Counted from the stretch's first letter, positions 7,118 through 15,175 are shown. The stretch is 17,343 nucleotides of DNA from Burkholderiaceae bacterium (GCA_019428955.1 JAHYJF010000042.1:1-17343); one strand, 5' to 3'. Program-made: numbers and translations. Notes: generated from the letters alone by a model not told the origin.

Positions 7118-8521
7118 TCAGAGCGAACGCAGACGCCGGATGGCCTCGTCGCGCGCCAGCACGGCCAGCACGGCATCGAGCCCGGGAGTCTGGCGCCGCC
7201 CGAACACCGCCACTCTCAGCGGCACGCCGAGCTGGGGCATCTTCAGAGCGTGCTGCGCCACGAACGACTTGATGGCGCTGGCGATCGCCTCCCGGCGCCA
7301 GGGCGTGGCGGCACAAACCTCCGCGAAGTCGGCGAGCACCGTGCGCGCAGCCGGAGTCAGCAGTGCCGCGAGTTCAGCAGCCAGCGGTGCCGGCGGCGGG
7401 TAGAACATCAGCGCCTCGTCGGCGATCTGTTCGAGCGTGGTGCAGCGCTCCTTGAGCAGCGCGCAAGCCCCGGCAAGATCCACCGTCGTATCGTCAGGGT
7501 CGACACCGCGCGCGCCCAGCCGCGGCGCCACCAGCCGGGCCAGTTCACTGTCCTCGCTTGCCTTCAGGTAGTGCTGGTTGACCCAGGCCATCTTCTCCGG
7601 ATCGAGCTGCGAAGGGGCCTGCGAAAGATGACTGCCGTCGAACCACTCGATCAGCTGGGCGCGCGAGAACAGCTCGTCGTCGCCGTGGCTCCAGCCCAGC
7701 CGCGCCAGGTAATTGACGACCGCATCGGCGAGAAAGCCTTGGCGCTCGTAGTCGAGCACCGAGACTGCGCCGTGGCGCTTGGAGAGCTTGAGCCCGTCGG
7801 GTCCATGGATCATCGGCACGTGGCCGTAAACCGGCAAGACCGCGCCGAGCGCGCGCAGGATGTTGATCTGGCGGGGCGTATTGTTGACGTGGTCGTCGCC
7901 CCGGATTACGTGGGTTATGCGCATGTCGTGGTCGTCGACCACAACACAGAAGTTGTAGGTCGGCGTGCCATCGGAGCGCGCGATCACCAGGTCGTCGAGC
8001 TCGGCATTGGCGATCCTAATCGGCCCCTTGACCATGTCGTCCCAGGCCACCACCCCCTCGAGCGGATTGCGAAAGCGCACCGCCGGCGCCACACCAGTCG
8101 GGGGTGTCCGGCCGGCGCTGTTCTCCGGCCGCCAGCGTCCGTCGTAGCGTGGTTTCTCGCCCCGGGCGCGCTGCTCCTCGCGCATCGCGTCGAGCTCGGC
8201 CGGGGTGCAGTAGCAGTGGTAGGCGCTGCCCTCGGCGAGCATGTCCTCGATTACCTCGCGGTAACGCGCCATGCGTTGGGTCTGGTAGAACGGCCCCTCA
8301 TCGTGGGTGAAGCCAAGCCAAGCCATGCTGTCGAGGATCGCCTGCACCGCCTCAGGCGTGGACCGCTCCAGGTCGGTGTCCTCGACCCGCAGCACGAACT
8401 GACCTCCGAAGTGCCGGGCATAGGCCCACGCGAACAGTGCGGTGCGCGCGCCGCCGATATGGAGGTAGCCGGTCGGACTCGGGGCAAAACGGGTGCGGAC
8501 GGGCTGCGCGGCTGCGGACAT
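7118..8521 (-). CDS. gltX: Glutamate-tRNA ligase
   Basis: GltX is a class I aminoacyl-tRNA synthetase charging tRNA-Glu with glutamate. It has 467 residues from the ATG at 8521. TRFAPSPTGYLHIGGARTAL contains the HIGH-type motif (HIGG, 21-24), and GLKLSKRHG holds the KMSKS equivalent (KLSKR, 245-249). The catalytic-domain insertion has CYCTPAELDAMREEQ near 103-117. The second zinc-ligand pair of the E. coli enzyme is absent: RYDGRWRPE is found where E. coli has Cys and His. As I recall this is typical of many non-enteric proteobacterial GltX proteins. The C-terminal anticodon-binding domain is complete. A TTG at 8557 would add 12 residues, but its ribosome site is poorly spaced and the family motifs begin just after the ATG at 8521. 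Confidence 0.97.
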   Translation of the reverse strand: MSAAAQPVRTRFAPSPTGYLHIGGARTALFAWAYARHFGGQFVLRVEDTDLERSTPEAVQAILDSMAWLGFTHDEGPFYQTQRMARYREVIEDMLAEGSAYHCYCTPAELDAMREEQRARGEKPRYDGRWRPENSAGRTPPTGVAPAVRFRNPLEGVVAWDDMVKGPIRIANAELDDLVIARSDGTPTYNFCVVVDDHDMRITHVIRGDDHVNNTPRQINILRALGAVLPVYGHVPMIHGPDGLKLSKRHGAVSVLDYERQGFLADAVVNYLARLGWSHGDDELFSRAQLIEWFDGSHLSQAPSQLDPEKMAWVNQHYLKASEDSELARLVAPRLGARGVDPDDTTVDLAGACALLKERCTTLEQIADEALMFYPPPAPLAAELAALLTPAARTVLADFAEVCAATPWRREAIASAIKSFVAQHALKMPQLGVPLRVAVFGRRQTPGLDAVLAVLARDEAIRRLRSL

Positions 8522-8697
8522 GGGCGACTCGTGGGCGATGGGAGACTCGACGATCAATCCTGTTCTCGGGCGGGGGCGGCGCCGAGGTCAGCGCAGCGGC
8601 TCATTCTAGCTGATACCGAACGGCGTCCGCGCCGGCGCTGGCCGGCACGCTCGGCGCGGTTGTTCGCCAGGAGTCAAAACAGCCGCGCAATCTGCGG

Positions 8698-8703
8698 TAG
8701 AAT
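8698..8703 (+). promoter_or_regulatory. Putative -10 element of the tRNA-Val promoter
   Basis: TAGAAT (5 of 6 matches to TATAAT) lies 17 bases before the mature 5' end of the tRNA. A GC-rich discriminator follows, as is usual for stable-RNA promoters under stringent control. The -35 region is poor, with nothing close to TTGACA at the 16-18 base spacing. Confidence 0.5.
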
Positions 8704-8720
8704 GCCCATCCGCAGCAAGC

Positions 8721-8795
8721 GGGCGATTAGCTCAGCGGTAGAGCACTCCCCTCACACGGGAGGGGTCACTGGTTCGATCCCAGTATCGCCCACCA
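8721..8795 (+). tRNA. tRNA-Val (anticodon CAC)
   Basis: A complete cloverleaf can be folded by eye. The acceptor stem GGGCGAT (8721-8727) pairs with ATCGCCC (8785-8791). The D arm has GCTC/GAGC. The anticodon stem CTCCC/GGGAG flanks the loop CTCACAC, with the anticodon CAC at 8753-8755, reading GUG (valine). The T arm ACTGG/CCAGT flanks TTCGATC. The discriminator A is at 8792 and an encoded CCA at 8793-8795. There is no intron, and no sign of an integration site or integrase nearby. Confidence 0.97.
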
Positions 8796-8875
8796 GTTCT
8801 TTGACAGCGTCGCCCTGCAACGGGGCGCGCCAGCCTGCTACATTTGGGCCTTGCCCTTGACGGACTGGAGACGCC

Positions 8876-10453
8876 ATGACAACCCCGCAGGACTTCCGGC
8901 TCACATATTCCACCATGTTCGATCCGCCGAGCGCCTTGCACGAGCGCTTCGACGCAGCTATCGAGACGATCCGCACGCAGTTGGGACGCGACCACCCGAT
9001 GGTCATCGGCGGACAGGATCGCAGCACCGGCGAGTGGTTCGAGGTGCGCTCGCCGATCGACCGCGACTGGCTACTGGGACGTTTTCCCAAGGGCAGCAGC
9101 GCCGATGTGCGCTGTGCCGTTGCCGCCGCCGCCAAGGCTTTCCCGGCCTGGGCCGCCACCCCGGTGGCTGGGCGCATCGCGCTGCTGCGCCGGGCCGCCG
9201 ACCTGATCGAGGAACGGGTCTACGAGATCTCCGCCGCGGTGGCGCTGGAGATCGGCAAGAACCGGATGGAGTCGCTGGGCGAAGTCCAGGAAACCGCCGA
9301 ACTGGTGCGCTGGTACTGCGACCAGATGGAGGCCAACGAGGGCTTCGTACGCGAACTTCCGGGCGACCCGCTGACCGGTTTCGTAAGCCACAACCGCACC
9401 CAGCTGCGGCCCTACGGGGTCTGGGCAGTGATCGCGCCATTCAATTTCCCCTTCGCCCTGGCGGGCGGACCGATCGGGTCGGCCCTGGTCTGCGGCAATA
9501 CGGTGGTTTTCAAGGTAGCCAGCGTCGCGGCCTGGAGTGGCGCTCTACTGATGGCGGCATTTCGCGACGCCGGGCTGCCGGCTGGAACGCTCTCGATGAT
9601 CACCGGTGACGGCGCGACGGTCGGCAACGCGTTGATCACCGACCCGGGGATTGCCGGCGTAACTTTCACCGGTTCCTACGAAGTAGGCATGGGCATCGTG
9701 CGCAGCTTCGCTGCCGGGCGCTGGCCCCGCCCGTGCATCGCCGAGATGGGCGGCAAAAACGCCACTATCGTCAGCCGCCACGCTGATCTCGAGCGCGCGG
9801 CCGTGGGCATCATGCGCTCGGCCTTCGGCCTCCAGGGCCAGAAGTGCTCGGCGTGCTCGCGGGTATACGTCGAGCGAGCAGTCGCCGGCGAATTGCGTGA
9901 ACGCCTGATCGCACTGACCAAGGCGATCGCGATCGGCGACCCGACCGACCGGGGCAACTGGATGGGACCGGTTATCGGCGCCGCAACCGTCGCACGCTAT
10001 CTCGCTGCCGTCACCGAGCTGCGCGCCCATGGCCAGATCCTGACTGGCGGTGAGCGGCTCGGCGGCGAGCCGTACGAGCGCGGATATTTCATCGCCCCCA
10101 CGGTGGCAACGGCGCCAGCCGATCACCGCCTGTGGCAGGACGAACTCTTCGCGCCACTGGTGCTGGTCGATGAGATCGATTCGGTTGACGCCGGGATAGC
10201 ACGGGCCAATGCCAGCGACTATGGGCTCACCGCCGGGTTCTACGGCGCCCGGGAGGAAATCGCCAACTTCCTGGCCAGGATCGAGGTTGGCGTGACCTAC
10301 GTCAATCGCCCGCAAGGCGCGACCACCGGCGCCTGGCCCGGCTACCAGCCGTTCGGCGGCTGGAAGGCGAGCGGCACCACCGGCAAGTCGATCGGGTCGC
10401 TGTGGTATTTGCCGCTCTACCTGCGCGAGCAGTCGCAGACCATCGTCGATTGA
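8876..10453 (+). CDS. Aldehyde dehydrogenase, 1-pyrroline-5-carboxylate dehydrogenase type
   Basis: This 525-residue NAD(P)-dependent aldehyde dehydrogenase most resembles L-glutamate-gamma-semialdehyde (1-pyrroline-5-carboxylate) dehydrogenase. That enzyme makes glutamate in proline and arginine breakdown. PFNFPFALAGGPIGSALVCG (188-207) and the cofactor-binding Lys213 in VFKVAS are present. FTGSYEVG follows near 264-271. The general base is Glu290 in AEMGGKN, and the nucleophile is Cys324 in FGLQGQKCSACSR, a pattern characteristic of the P5C dehydrogenase group. No proline dehydrogenase domain is fused and none is adjacent, so substrate assignment is by family resemblance. GGAG lies about 7 bases before the ATG. 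It follows the tRNA by 80 bases and converges with livM. Confidence 0.85.
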   Translation: MTTPQDFRLTYSTMFDPPSALHERFDAAIETIRTQLGRDHPMVIGGQDRSTGEWFEVRSPIDRDWLLGRFPKGSSADVRCAVAAAAKAFPAWAATPVAGRIALLRRAADLIEERVYEISAAVALEIGKNRMESLGEVQETAELVRWYCDQMEANEGFVRELPGDPLTGFVSHNRTQLRPYGVWAVIAPFNFPFALAGGPIGSALVCGNTVVFKVASVAAWSGALLMAAFRDAGLPAGTLSMITGDGATVGNALITDPGIAGVTFTGSYEVGMGIVRSFAAGRWPRPCIAEMGGKNATIVSRHADLERAAVGIMRSAFGLQGQKCSACSRVYVERAVAGELRERLIALTKAIAIGDPTDRGNWMGPVIGAATVARYLAAVTELRAHGQILTGGERLGGEPYERGYFIAPTVATAPADHRLWQDELFAPLVLVDEIDSVDAGIARANASDYGLTAGFYGAREEIANFLARIEVGVTYVNRPQGATTGAWPGYQPFGGWKASGTTGKSIGSLWYLPLYLREQSQTIVD

Positions 10454-10472
10454 ACACCCGCAGCGGGGCCGT

Positions 10473-10489
10473 CGAGGGGCGAACCCTCG
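10473..10489. terminator. Small stem-loop between convergent genes, possible weak terminator
   Basis: CGAGGG (10473-10478) and CCCTCG (10484-10489) form a perfect 6-base inverted repeat around a 5-base loop. It lies in the 43 bases between the stops of the plus-strand aldehyde dehydrogenase and the minus-strand livM. No T-tract follows on either strand, so intrinsic termination would be weak. The position is the main support. Confidence 0.35.
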
Positions 10490-10496
10490 CGCCCTG

Positions 10497-11474
10497 CTAC
10501 AGCGGGCGCTTGATCCAGTTGGCGATCTCGCCCACGATGCCGCGCCGGAAGGCGAGCACGCAGATCACGAAGATCGTGCCCTGCACCACCGTGACCCAGG
10601 CCCCGAGATGGGCCAGGTAGTTCTGCATAGTGATGATGATCGCGGCACCGACGATCGGACCGAAGATCGTCCCGAGTCCACCGACCAACGTCATCAGGAC
10701 CACTTCACCGGACATGGTCCAGTAGACGTCAGTCAACGATGCCAACTGGAACACCAGGGCCTTGGTTGCGCCCGCCGCCCCGGCGAGTCCGGCTGACAGG
10801 ACGAAGGCCATCAACTTGTAGCGGTCGGTATCGTAGCCGAGTGAAATCGCCCGGTTCTCGTTCTCGCGGATTGCCTTGAGCACTTGCCCGAAGGGCGAGT
10901 GCACGACCCGGTAGATCAGCAAGAAGCCGGCCAGAAACACCACCAGCACGACGCCGTACATCGCCAGCGGCTGAGACAAATCAATCATGCCAAAAAGCTT
11001 GCCGCGCGTCACCGCTTGGATGCCGTCTTCACCGCCGGTAAACGGCGCCTGCAGCGCGAAGAAATAGACCATCTGCGCCAGCGCGAGCGTGATCATCGTG
11101 AAATAGATGCCCTGGCGTCGAATTGCCAGCAGTCCGGCCACGAAGCCGAGCACCAGCGCCACTGCAATGCCGAACAAGATTGCCAGCTCGGGGGTCAGAC
11201 CCCAGATCTTGGCAGCATGCGCCGAGGCGTAACCAGCACTGCCCAGGAACATCGCGTGACCGAACGACAACAAGCCGCCGAAGCCGAGCAGCAGGTTGAA
11301 GGCGCACGCGAACAGCGCGAAACACATCACCTTCATCATGAACACCGGGTAGATGAAAGTCGGTGCCACCAGGAGGAAAGCCAGCATGGCAAGGAAGACC
11401 GCCCGCTGGATACGCAAGTCATCGGCCATGCGGGAAACTGGCGCGAGTGGTTTGCCGCCGGCAACGTCGATCAT
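10497..11474 (-). CDS. livM: Branched-chain amino acid type ABC transporter, permease LivM
   Basis: LivM is one of the two integral-membrane subunits of the HAAT-family importer encoded by livGFKHM. It has 325 residues with many hydrophobic segments. Family features include CFALFACAFNLLLGFGGLLS near the first membrane core, LAIRRQGIYFTMITLALAQM, and VHSPFGQVLKAIRENENRA, the cytoplasmic loop likely to contact the ATPases. GGLGTIFGPIVGA is near the C-terminus. The ATG at 11474 overlaps the livH stop by 4 bases (ATGA), so translation is coupled. It is the last gene of the operon and converges with the aldehyde dehydrogenase. Confidence 0.95.
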   Translation of the reverse strand: MIDVAGGKPLAPVSRMADDLRIQRAVFLAMLAFLLVAPTFIYPVFMMKVMCFALFACAFNLLLGFGGLLSFGHAMFLGSAGYASAHAAKIWGLTPELAILFGIAVALVLGFVAGLLAIRRQGIYFTMITLALAQMVYFFALQAPFTGGEDGIQAVTRGKLFGMIDLSQPLAMYGVVLVVFLAGFLLIYRVVHSPFGQVLKAIRENENRAISLGYDTDRYKLMAFVLSAGLAGAAGATKALVFQLASLTDVYWTMSGEVVLMTLVGGLGTIFGPIVGAAIIITMQNYLAHLGAWVTVVQGTIFVICVLAFRRGIVGEIANWIKRPL

Positions 11475-12355
11475 TTCTGTGTCCCGAAGAGACCGGCCGG
11501 CCGAATCAGCAGGACGATGACCATGATGATGAAGATAACGGTACTGGATGCCTCTGGGTAGAAGACCTTGGTCAGTCCTTCGATTACGCCCAGCCCGAAG
11601 CCGGTCAGAATCGCCCCCAGGATCGAGCCCATGCCCCCGATCACCACCACCGCGAACACCACGATGATGAGATCGCCGCCCATCTGCGGGCTCACCTGGT
11701 AGATCGGCGCGGCCATCACGCCGGCAAGCGCCGCCAACGCCACGCCTAATCCGTAGGTCAGCGTAATCATCCGCGGCACATTGATGCCAAAGGCCTGCAC
11801 CAGTTGCGGGTTCTCGGTGGCGGCCCGCAGGTAGGCGCCGAGCTTGGTTCGCTCTATCACCAACCAGGTTCCCAGACAGACGATCATCGATCCGAAGATC
11901 ACCCAGGCGCGATAGTTGGGCAGGAACATGAAACCCAGATTCTGGCCTCCGGTCAATATCTGCGGAATCTGGTACGGCTGCCCGGAGGCCCCGTATTCGT
12001 TGCGAAACAGACCCTGGATGATCAGCGCCAGGCCGAAGGTCAGCAGCAACCCGTAGAGGTGATCGAGCTTGTACAGGCGCGAGAGCATCGTGCGTTCGAT
12101 CACGATTCCGGTCGCACCGATCACGATCGGGCTAATGGCCAGCGCCCACCAGTAGCCGATACCGAGCTTGTTGAGCAACAGATAGGCGCAGAAGGCGCCC
12201 ATCATATATTGCGCGCCGTGAGCAAAATTTATGATGTTCAGCAGGCCGAAGATGACAGCCAGCCCCAGCGAGAGCAACGCGTAGAACGAGCCGTTGATCA
12301 GGCCGATGAGCAACTGGCCGAACAGCGCCTGGGTCGATATGCCGAAGATTTCCAT
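11471..12355 (-). CDS. livH: Branched-chain amino acid type ABC transporter, permease LivH
   Basis: LivH is the partner permease of LivM, about 294 residues and hydrophobic throughout. The N-terminus FGQLLIGLINGSFYALLSLG and FGLLNIINFAHGAQYMMGAF are hallmark LivH segments. RAATENPQLVQAFGIN is the cytoplasmic coupling loop, and VVVIGGMGSILGAILTGFGL lies near the C-terminus. Two starts are possible. The ATG at 12355 gives the family-like start MEIFGISTQALF. A GTG at 12361 adds two residues. Neither has a clear ribosome site. A strong stem-loop (12372-12410) stands just upstream, between livK and this gene, and probably lowers or stabilises expression relative to livK. Confidence 0.94.
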   Translation of the reverse strand: MEIFGISTQALFGQLLIGLINGSFYALLSLGLAVIFGLLNIINFAHGAQYMMGAFCAYLLLNKLGIGYWWALAISPIVIGATGIVIERTMLSRLYKLDHLYGLLLTFGLALIIQGLFRNEYGASGQPYQIPQILTGGQNLGFMFLPNYRAWVIFGSMIVCLGTWLVIERTKLGAYLRAATENPQLVQAFGINVPRMITLTYGLGVALAALAGVMAAPIYQVSPQMGGDLIIVVFAVVVIGGMGSILGAILTGFGLGVIEGLTKVFYPEASSTVIFIIMVIVLLIRPAGLFGTQK

Positions 12356-12371
12356 CGTCACGGTCGGTATT

Positions 12372-12410
12372 CAGCGGACTCGATGCCGGACATGCGCGCC
12401 GAGTCCGCTG
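12372..12410 (-). promoter_or_regulatory. Intercistronic stem-loop between livK and livH
   Basis: A perfect 11-base inverted repeat, CAGCGGACTCG (12372-12382) and CGAGTCCGCTG (12400-12410), flanks a 17-base loop. It begins about 25 bases after the livK stop and ends about 17 bases before the livH start. No T-run follows it on the minus strand. It is therefore more likely an RNA-processing or 3'-end-protecting structure, or a partial terminator, than a full terminator. Operons for periplasmic binding proteins often have such a structure, which allows more binding protein than permease. Confidence 0.65.
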
Positions 12411-12434
12411 GGTGGGTCAAATGCGCGTGAGCGC

Positions 12435-13649
12435 CTATTTCACCAACGGGCAGCCGCCGTCGGCAACCGGTCGGAATGCTTCCGCGGCCGGGATCGTGGC
12501 ACGCACCTTCATCAGGTCCCACGGGCCCTTCGACTCGCTCGGCTTCTTGACTTGAAGCAGGTAGGCGTTGTGGATCTTGCGACCATCGGCGCGTACCGAA
12601 CCCTTGCCAAAGAGCGGGTCGTCCGTCGGGATCTCCTTCATCTTGGCGATCACCTTGGTGCCGTCATCGCTCTTGAGGGCTTCGACGGCCTTCAGGTAAT
12701 GCAGCACGGCCGAGTAGACACCTGCCTGAACCATGGTCGGGTAGTTGCCGTGCGGCGACTGGGCGATGAAACGCTTGGTGAAGGCGCGACTGGCGTCGTC
12801 ACGATCCCAGTAGAAAGTTTCCGTGAAGATCAGGCCCTGCGCGGTCGCCAGCCCCAGCGCCTTGATGTCGGTCAGGAACACCAGCATTCCGGCCAGGTTC
12901 TGACCGCCCTTGACGATCCCGAACTCGGCGGCCTGCTTGATCGAGTTGATGGTGTCGCCGCCAGCGTTGGCCAGGCCGATGATCTTCGCCTTTGACGCCT
13001 GCGCCTGCAGCAGGAACGACGAGAAATCGGTGCCCGGGAACGGCGTGCGCACCTTGCCGAGCACTTTGCCGCCGTTCTTGAGCACTACGGCCTCGGTGTC
13101 GCGCTCGAGCGCGTGGCCGAACGCGTAGTCGGCGGTCAGGAAGAACCAGGTGTCACCGCCCGTCTTGGTGATCGCGGATCCGGTGCCGTTGGCGAGCATC
13201 CAGGTGTCGTAGGTCCAGTGAATCGTGTTCGGCGAACAGGCTTTGCCGGTCAGGTCGGAAGTCGCCGCGCCGGAAACCAGGAACGCCTTGCCCTTGTCGC
13301 GCGTAATCTGGTTGACCGCGAGCGCGACCGAGGACGTCGGCACGTCGACAATCACGTCGACCTTGTCGGTGTCATACCAGGTTCGGGCGATAGTCGAACC
13401 GATATCGGGCTTGTTCTGATGATCGGCCCCGACGACCTCGACTTTCATGCCCTTCTTGGCGGCGCCAAAATCCTCGATCGCCATCTTGGCGGCGACTACC
13501 GAGCCGGGCCCGGCGATGTCGGCGTACAGGCCTGACATGTCGTTGAGCACGCCGATCTTGATCACGCCATCGGAAATTTGGGCCTGGGCCGCGCCGGCGC
13601 CAAGCACGAACGTGGCGGCGACCAGGGTAGCTAGAACTTCGCGTTGCAT
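12435..13649 (-). CDS. livK: ABC transporter substrate-binding protein, LivK/HAAT type
   Basis: This is the periplasmic solute-binding subunit of the liv importer (Peripla_BP_6-type fold), 404 residues. A signal peptide is visible: a short N-region, a hydrophobic core to about residue 20, and AQA before a likely cleavage at 23/24. The mature protein starts with GVIKIGVLNDMSGLYADIAG near 28-47, the first strand and ligand-contacting loop of the family. AAKMAIEDFG and HWTYDTWMLANG follow. The ligand could be branched-chain amino acids. This subgroup also binds amides and aromatic acids, and sequence alone does not decide. AAGGAGA about 5 bases before the ATG at 13649 is a strong ribosome site, consistent with high expression. 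Confidence 0.92.
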   Translation of the reverse strand: MQREVLATLVAATFVLGAGAAQAQISDGVIKIGVLNDMSGLYADIAGPGSVVAAKMAIEDFGAAKKGMKVEVVGADHQNKPDIGSTIARTWYDTDKVDVIVDVPTSSVALAVNQITRDKGKAFLVSGAATSDLTGKACSPNTIHWTYDTWMLANGTGSAITKTGGDTWFFLTADYAFGHALERDTEAVVLKNGGKVLGKVRTPFPGTDFSSFLLQAQASKAKIIGLANAGGDTINSIKQAAEFGIVKGGQNLAGMLVFLTDIKALGLATAQGLIFTETFYWDRDDASRAFTKRFIAQSPHGNYPTMVQAGVYSAVLHYLKAVEALKSDDGTKVIAKMKEIPTDDPLFGKGSVRADGRKIHNAYLLQVKKPSESKGPWDLMKVRATIPAAEAFRPVADGGCPLVK

Positions 13650-13695
13650 ATCGTCTCCTTCTGTTATGGGTAATTAGGTAAACAGGAAGCGCTGC

Positions 13696-14403
13696 TCAGA
13701 CACCAAGATACTCATGCAACAAGTCCATCTTGGCCTCGAGTTCAGGTGCGGTAAAACCCTCCACGATGCGACCGTGCTCCATCACGTAGAGGCGATCTGC
13801 AAGGGGTGCCGCGAAGCGGAAGTTCTGCTCTACCATCACAATCGTCAGGCCCTTCTCGCGCAGCAGGTGGATCGCCCGGCTGAGGGCAGAAACGATTACG
13901 GGTGCGAGCCCTTCCGAAATTTCGTCAAGCAACAGCAGTGTGGCACCAGTGCGCAGGATCCGCGCCACCGACAGCATCTGCTGCTCCCCCCCGGAGAGCC
14001 GCGTGCCCGGACTCAGGCGCCGTTCCTCCAGGTTCGGGAACATCTGGTAGATCTCCTCGATGGACATGCCACCACTGGCCACTTCCGGAGGCAGCAGCAG
14101 GTTCTCTTCGCAATTGAGGCTGGCAAAGATGCCGCGTTCTTCCGGGCAGTAGCCGATGCCCAGGCGGGCAATCTTGTGCGGCGGCAGATTAACCGACTCG
14201 ACGCCATTGATCATGATCGAACCGGTGCGTCGCCCCACCAGGCCCATGATCGATTTCAGGGTCGTCGTGCGCCCGGCGCCATTGCGGCCCAGCAGCGTGA
14301 CCACTTCGCCACGGTTCACCGTCAGGTCGACGCCGTGCAGGATGTGCGACTCGCCGTAGAACGAGTGCAGGTCAGTGATTCGCAGGAATTCGCTCTCAGC
14401 CAT
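13696..14403 (-). CDS. livF: Branched-chain amino acid type ABC transporter, ATPase LivF, with Walker A Lys replaced by Arg
   Basis: LivF is one of the two cytoplasmic ATPase subunits of the importer, 235 residues from the ATG at 14403. The Walker A motif reads GRNGAGRT (39-46), so the usually invariant lysine is Arg45 (codon CGC). The signature LSGGEQQMLSVAR (136-148) is canonical. Walker B LLLLDE (156-161) keeps the catalytic glutamate and continues as ISEGLAPVIV instead of the commoner PSEGLAP. The switch position is VEQN, with Gln193 where many ABC ATPases have His; LivF proteins commonly have Gln there. The start is fixed by MAESEFLRITDLHSFYG and by the livG stop, which overlaps it by 8 bases. 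The upstream open frame to 14478 is inside livG. Confidence 0.95.
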   Translation of the reverse strand: MAESEFLRITDLHSFYGESHILHGVDLTVNRGEVVTLLGRNGAGRTTTLKSIMGLVGRRTGSIMINGVESVNLPPHKIARLGIGYCPEERGIFASLNCEENLLLPPEVASGGMSIEEIYQMFPNLEERRLSPGTRLSGGEQQMLSVARILRTGATLLLLDEISEGLAPVIVSALSRAIHLLREKGLTIVMVEQNFRFAAPLADRLYVMEHGRIVEGFTAPELEAKMDLLHEYLGV

Positions 14404-15175
14404 GGGCGCCCTGCAGCTCGGTTTCGGCACTGCCCATGTAGGCCTCGAGAACCTGCCGATTGGTGGACACCTGCTCATATGCGCCTTCGGCGATGACCTC
14501 GCCGCGCGCCAACACCGTTATCTTGTCGGCGATCTGCGCCACCACGTTCATGTTGTGCTCGACCATCAGCACCGTGCGATTGGTGGCAACATGCCTGATC
14601 AGTTCGGTGACCCGCGCCACATCCTCGTGCCCCATGCCCTGGGTCGGTTCGTCAAGCAGCATCAATTCCGGATCCATCGCCAGCGTGGTTGCGATTTCCA
14701 GGGCGCGCTTGCGACCGTAGGGCAACTCCACCGTCATCACGTCGGCGAATTCGCTCAAGTCCACGGTCTCAAGCAGCTCCATCGCGCGCGGGGTCAACTG
14801 CTCCAGGGTGCGTTCCGATTTCCAGAAGTGATATGAGGTGCCGAGCTTGCGCTGCAGCCCGATCCGGACGTTCTCCAACACGCTCATGTGCGGGAACGTC
14901 GCCGAGATCTGGAACGAGCGGATGATCCCGCGCCGGGCGATCTGCGCCGACTTCTCGGCGGTAATGTCATGGCCATTGAATAAGATGTGGCCGCGGGTCG
15001 GAATCAGGAACTTGGTCAGGAGATTGAAGAAGGTCGTCTTGCCGGCGCCATTGGGGCCGATCAGCGCGTGGATATCGCCGCGCTTCACCGCCAGGTCAAC
15101 GCTGCTGACCGCGGTGAAACCCTTGAAATCCATGCACAACCGCTTCGTTTCCAGAACTGTATCGCCGTTACGCAT
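14396..15175 (-). CDS. livG: Branched-chain amino acid type ABC transporter, ATPase LivG
   Basis: LivG is the second ATPase of the importer, 259 residues. Walker A is GPNGAGKT (40-47, Lys46 intact). Q-loop residues lie in IIRSFQISATFPHMSVLENV near 84-103. The signature is LPYGRKRALEIA (151-162), the relaxed form usual in LivG. Walker B is LMLLDE (171-176), and VEHN carries the switch His207. The LivG-specific insert and C-terminal EVIAEGAYEQVSTNRQVLEAYMG are present. The start at 15175 gives the family-like MRNGDTVLETKRLCMDFKG. The open frame runs on to 15415 but that part does not look coding, and a promoter-like element sits inside it. The ribosome site is weak. It is the first gene of the livGFKHM operon. 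Confidence 0.95.
   Translation of the reverse strand: MRNGDTVLETKRLCMDFKGFTAVSSVDLAVKRGDIHALIGPNGAGKTTFFNLLTKFLIPTRGHILFNGHDITAEKSAQIARRGIIRSFQISATFPHMSVLENVRIGLQRKLGTSYHFWKSERTLEQLTPRAMELLETVDLSEFADVMTVELPYGRKRALEIATTLAMDPELMLLDEPTQGMGHEDVARVTELIRHVATNRTVLMVEHNMNVVAQIADKITVLARGEVIAEGAYEQVSTNRQVLEAYMGSAETELQGAHG

Noticed and set aside
7118..8521. Missing zinc ligands in GltX as a sign of altered function
   Set aside because: Only the second Cys/His pair of the E. coli enzyme is absent. From memory, many functional proteobacterial GltX enzymes have the same RYDGxWRPE form.
8721..8795. tRNA-Val as an attachment site for an integrated element
   Set aside because: No integrase, no repeated tRNA 3' end and no composition change were seen downstream. 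The next gene is an ordinary metabolic enzyme.
8801..8844. TTGACA at 8801-8806 as a promoter for the aldehyde dehydrogenase
   Set aside because: The nearest -10-like sequence, TACATT at 8839-8844, is 32 bases away, far beyond normal spacing. The gene may be read from the tRNA promoter or another site.
6812..8860. 682-residue plus-strand open frame running across gltX and the tRNA
   Set aside because: It is antisense to gltX, which has full catalytic motifs, and it runs through the tRNA. Long antisense frames are expected in GC-rich DNA and the translation shows no family pattern.
8732..8995. Minus-strand frames (to 8995 and 9177) with a GRYWDRTSDPSRV- or GDTGIEPVTPPV-like tail
   Set aside because: This is the well-known spurious protein produced by translating the antisense of a tRNA gene. 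The tRNA-Val cloverleaf explains the sequence.
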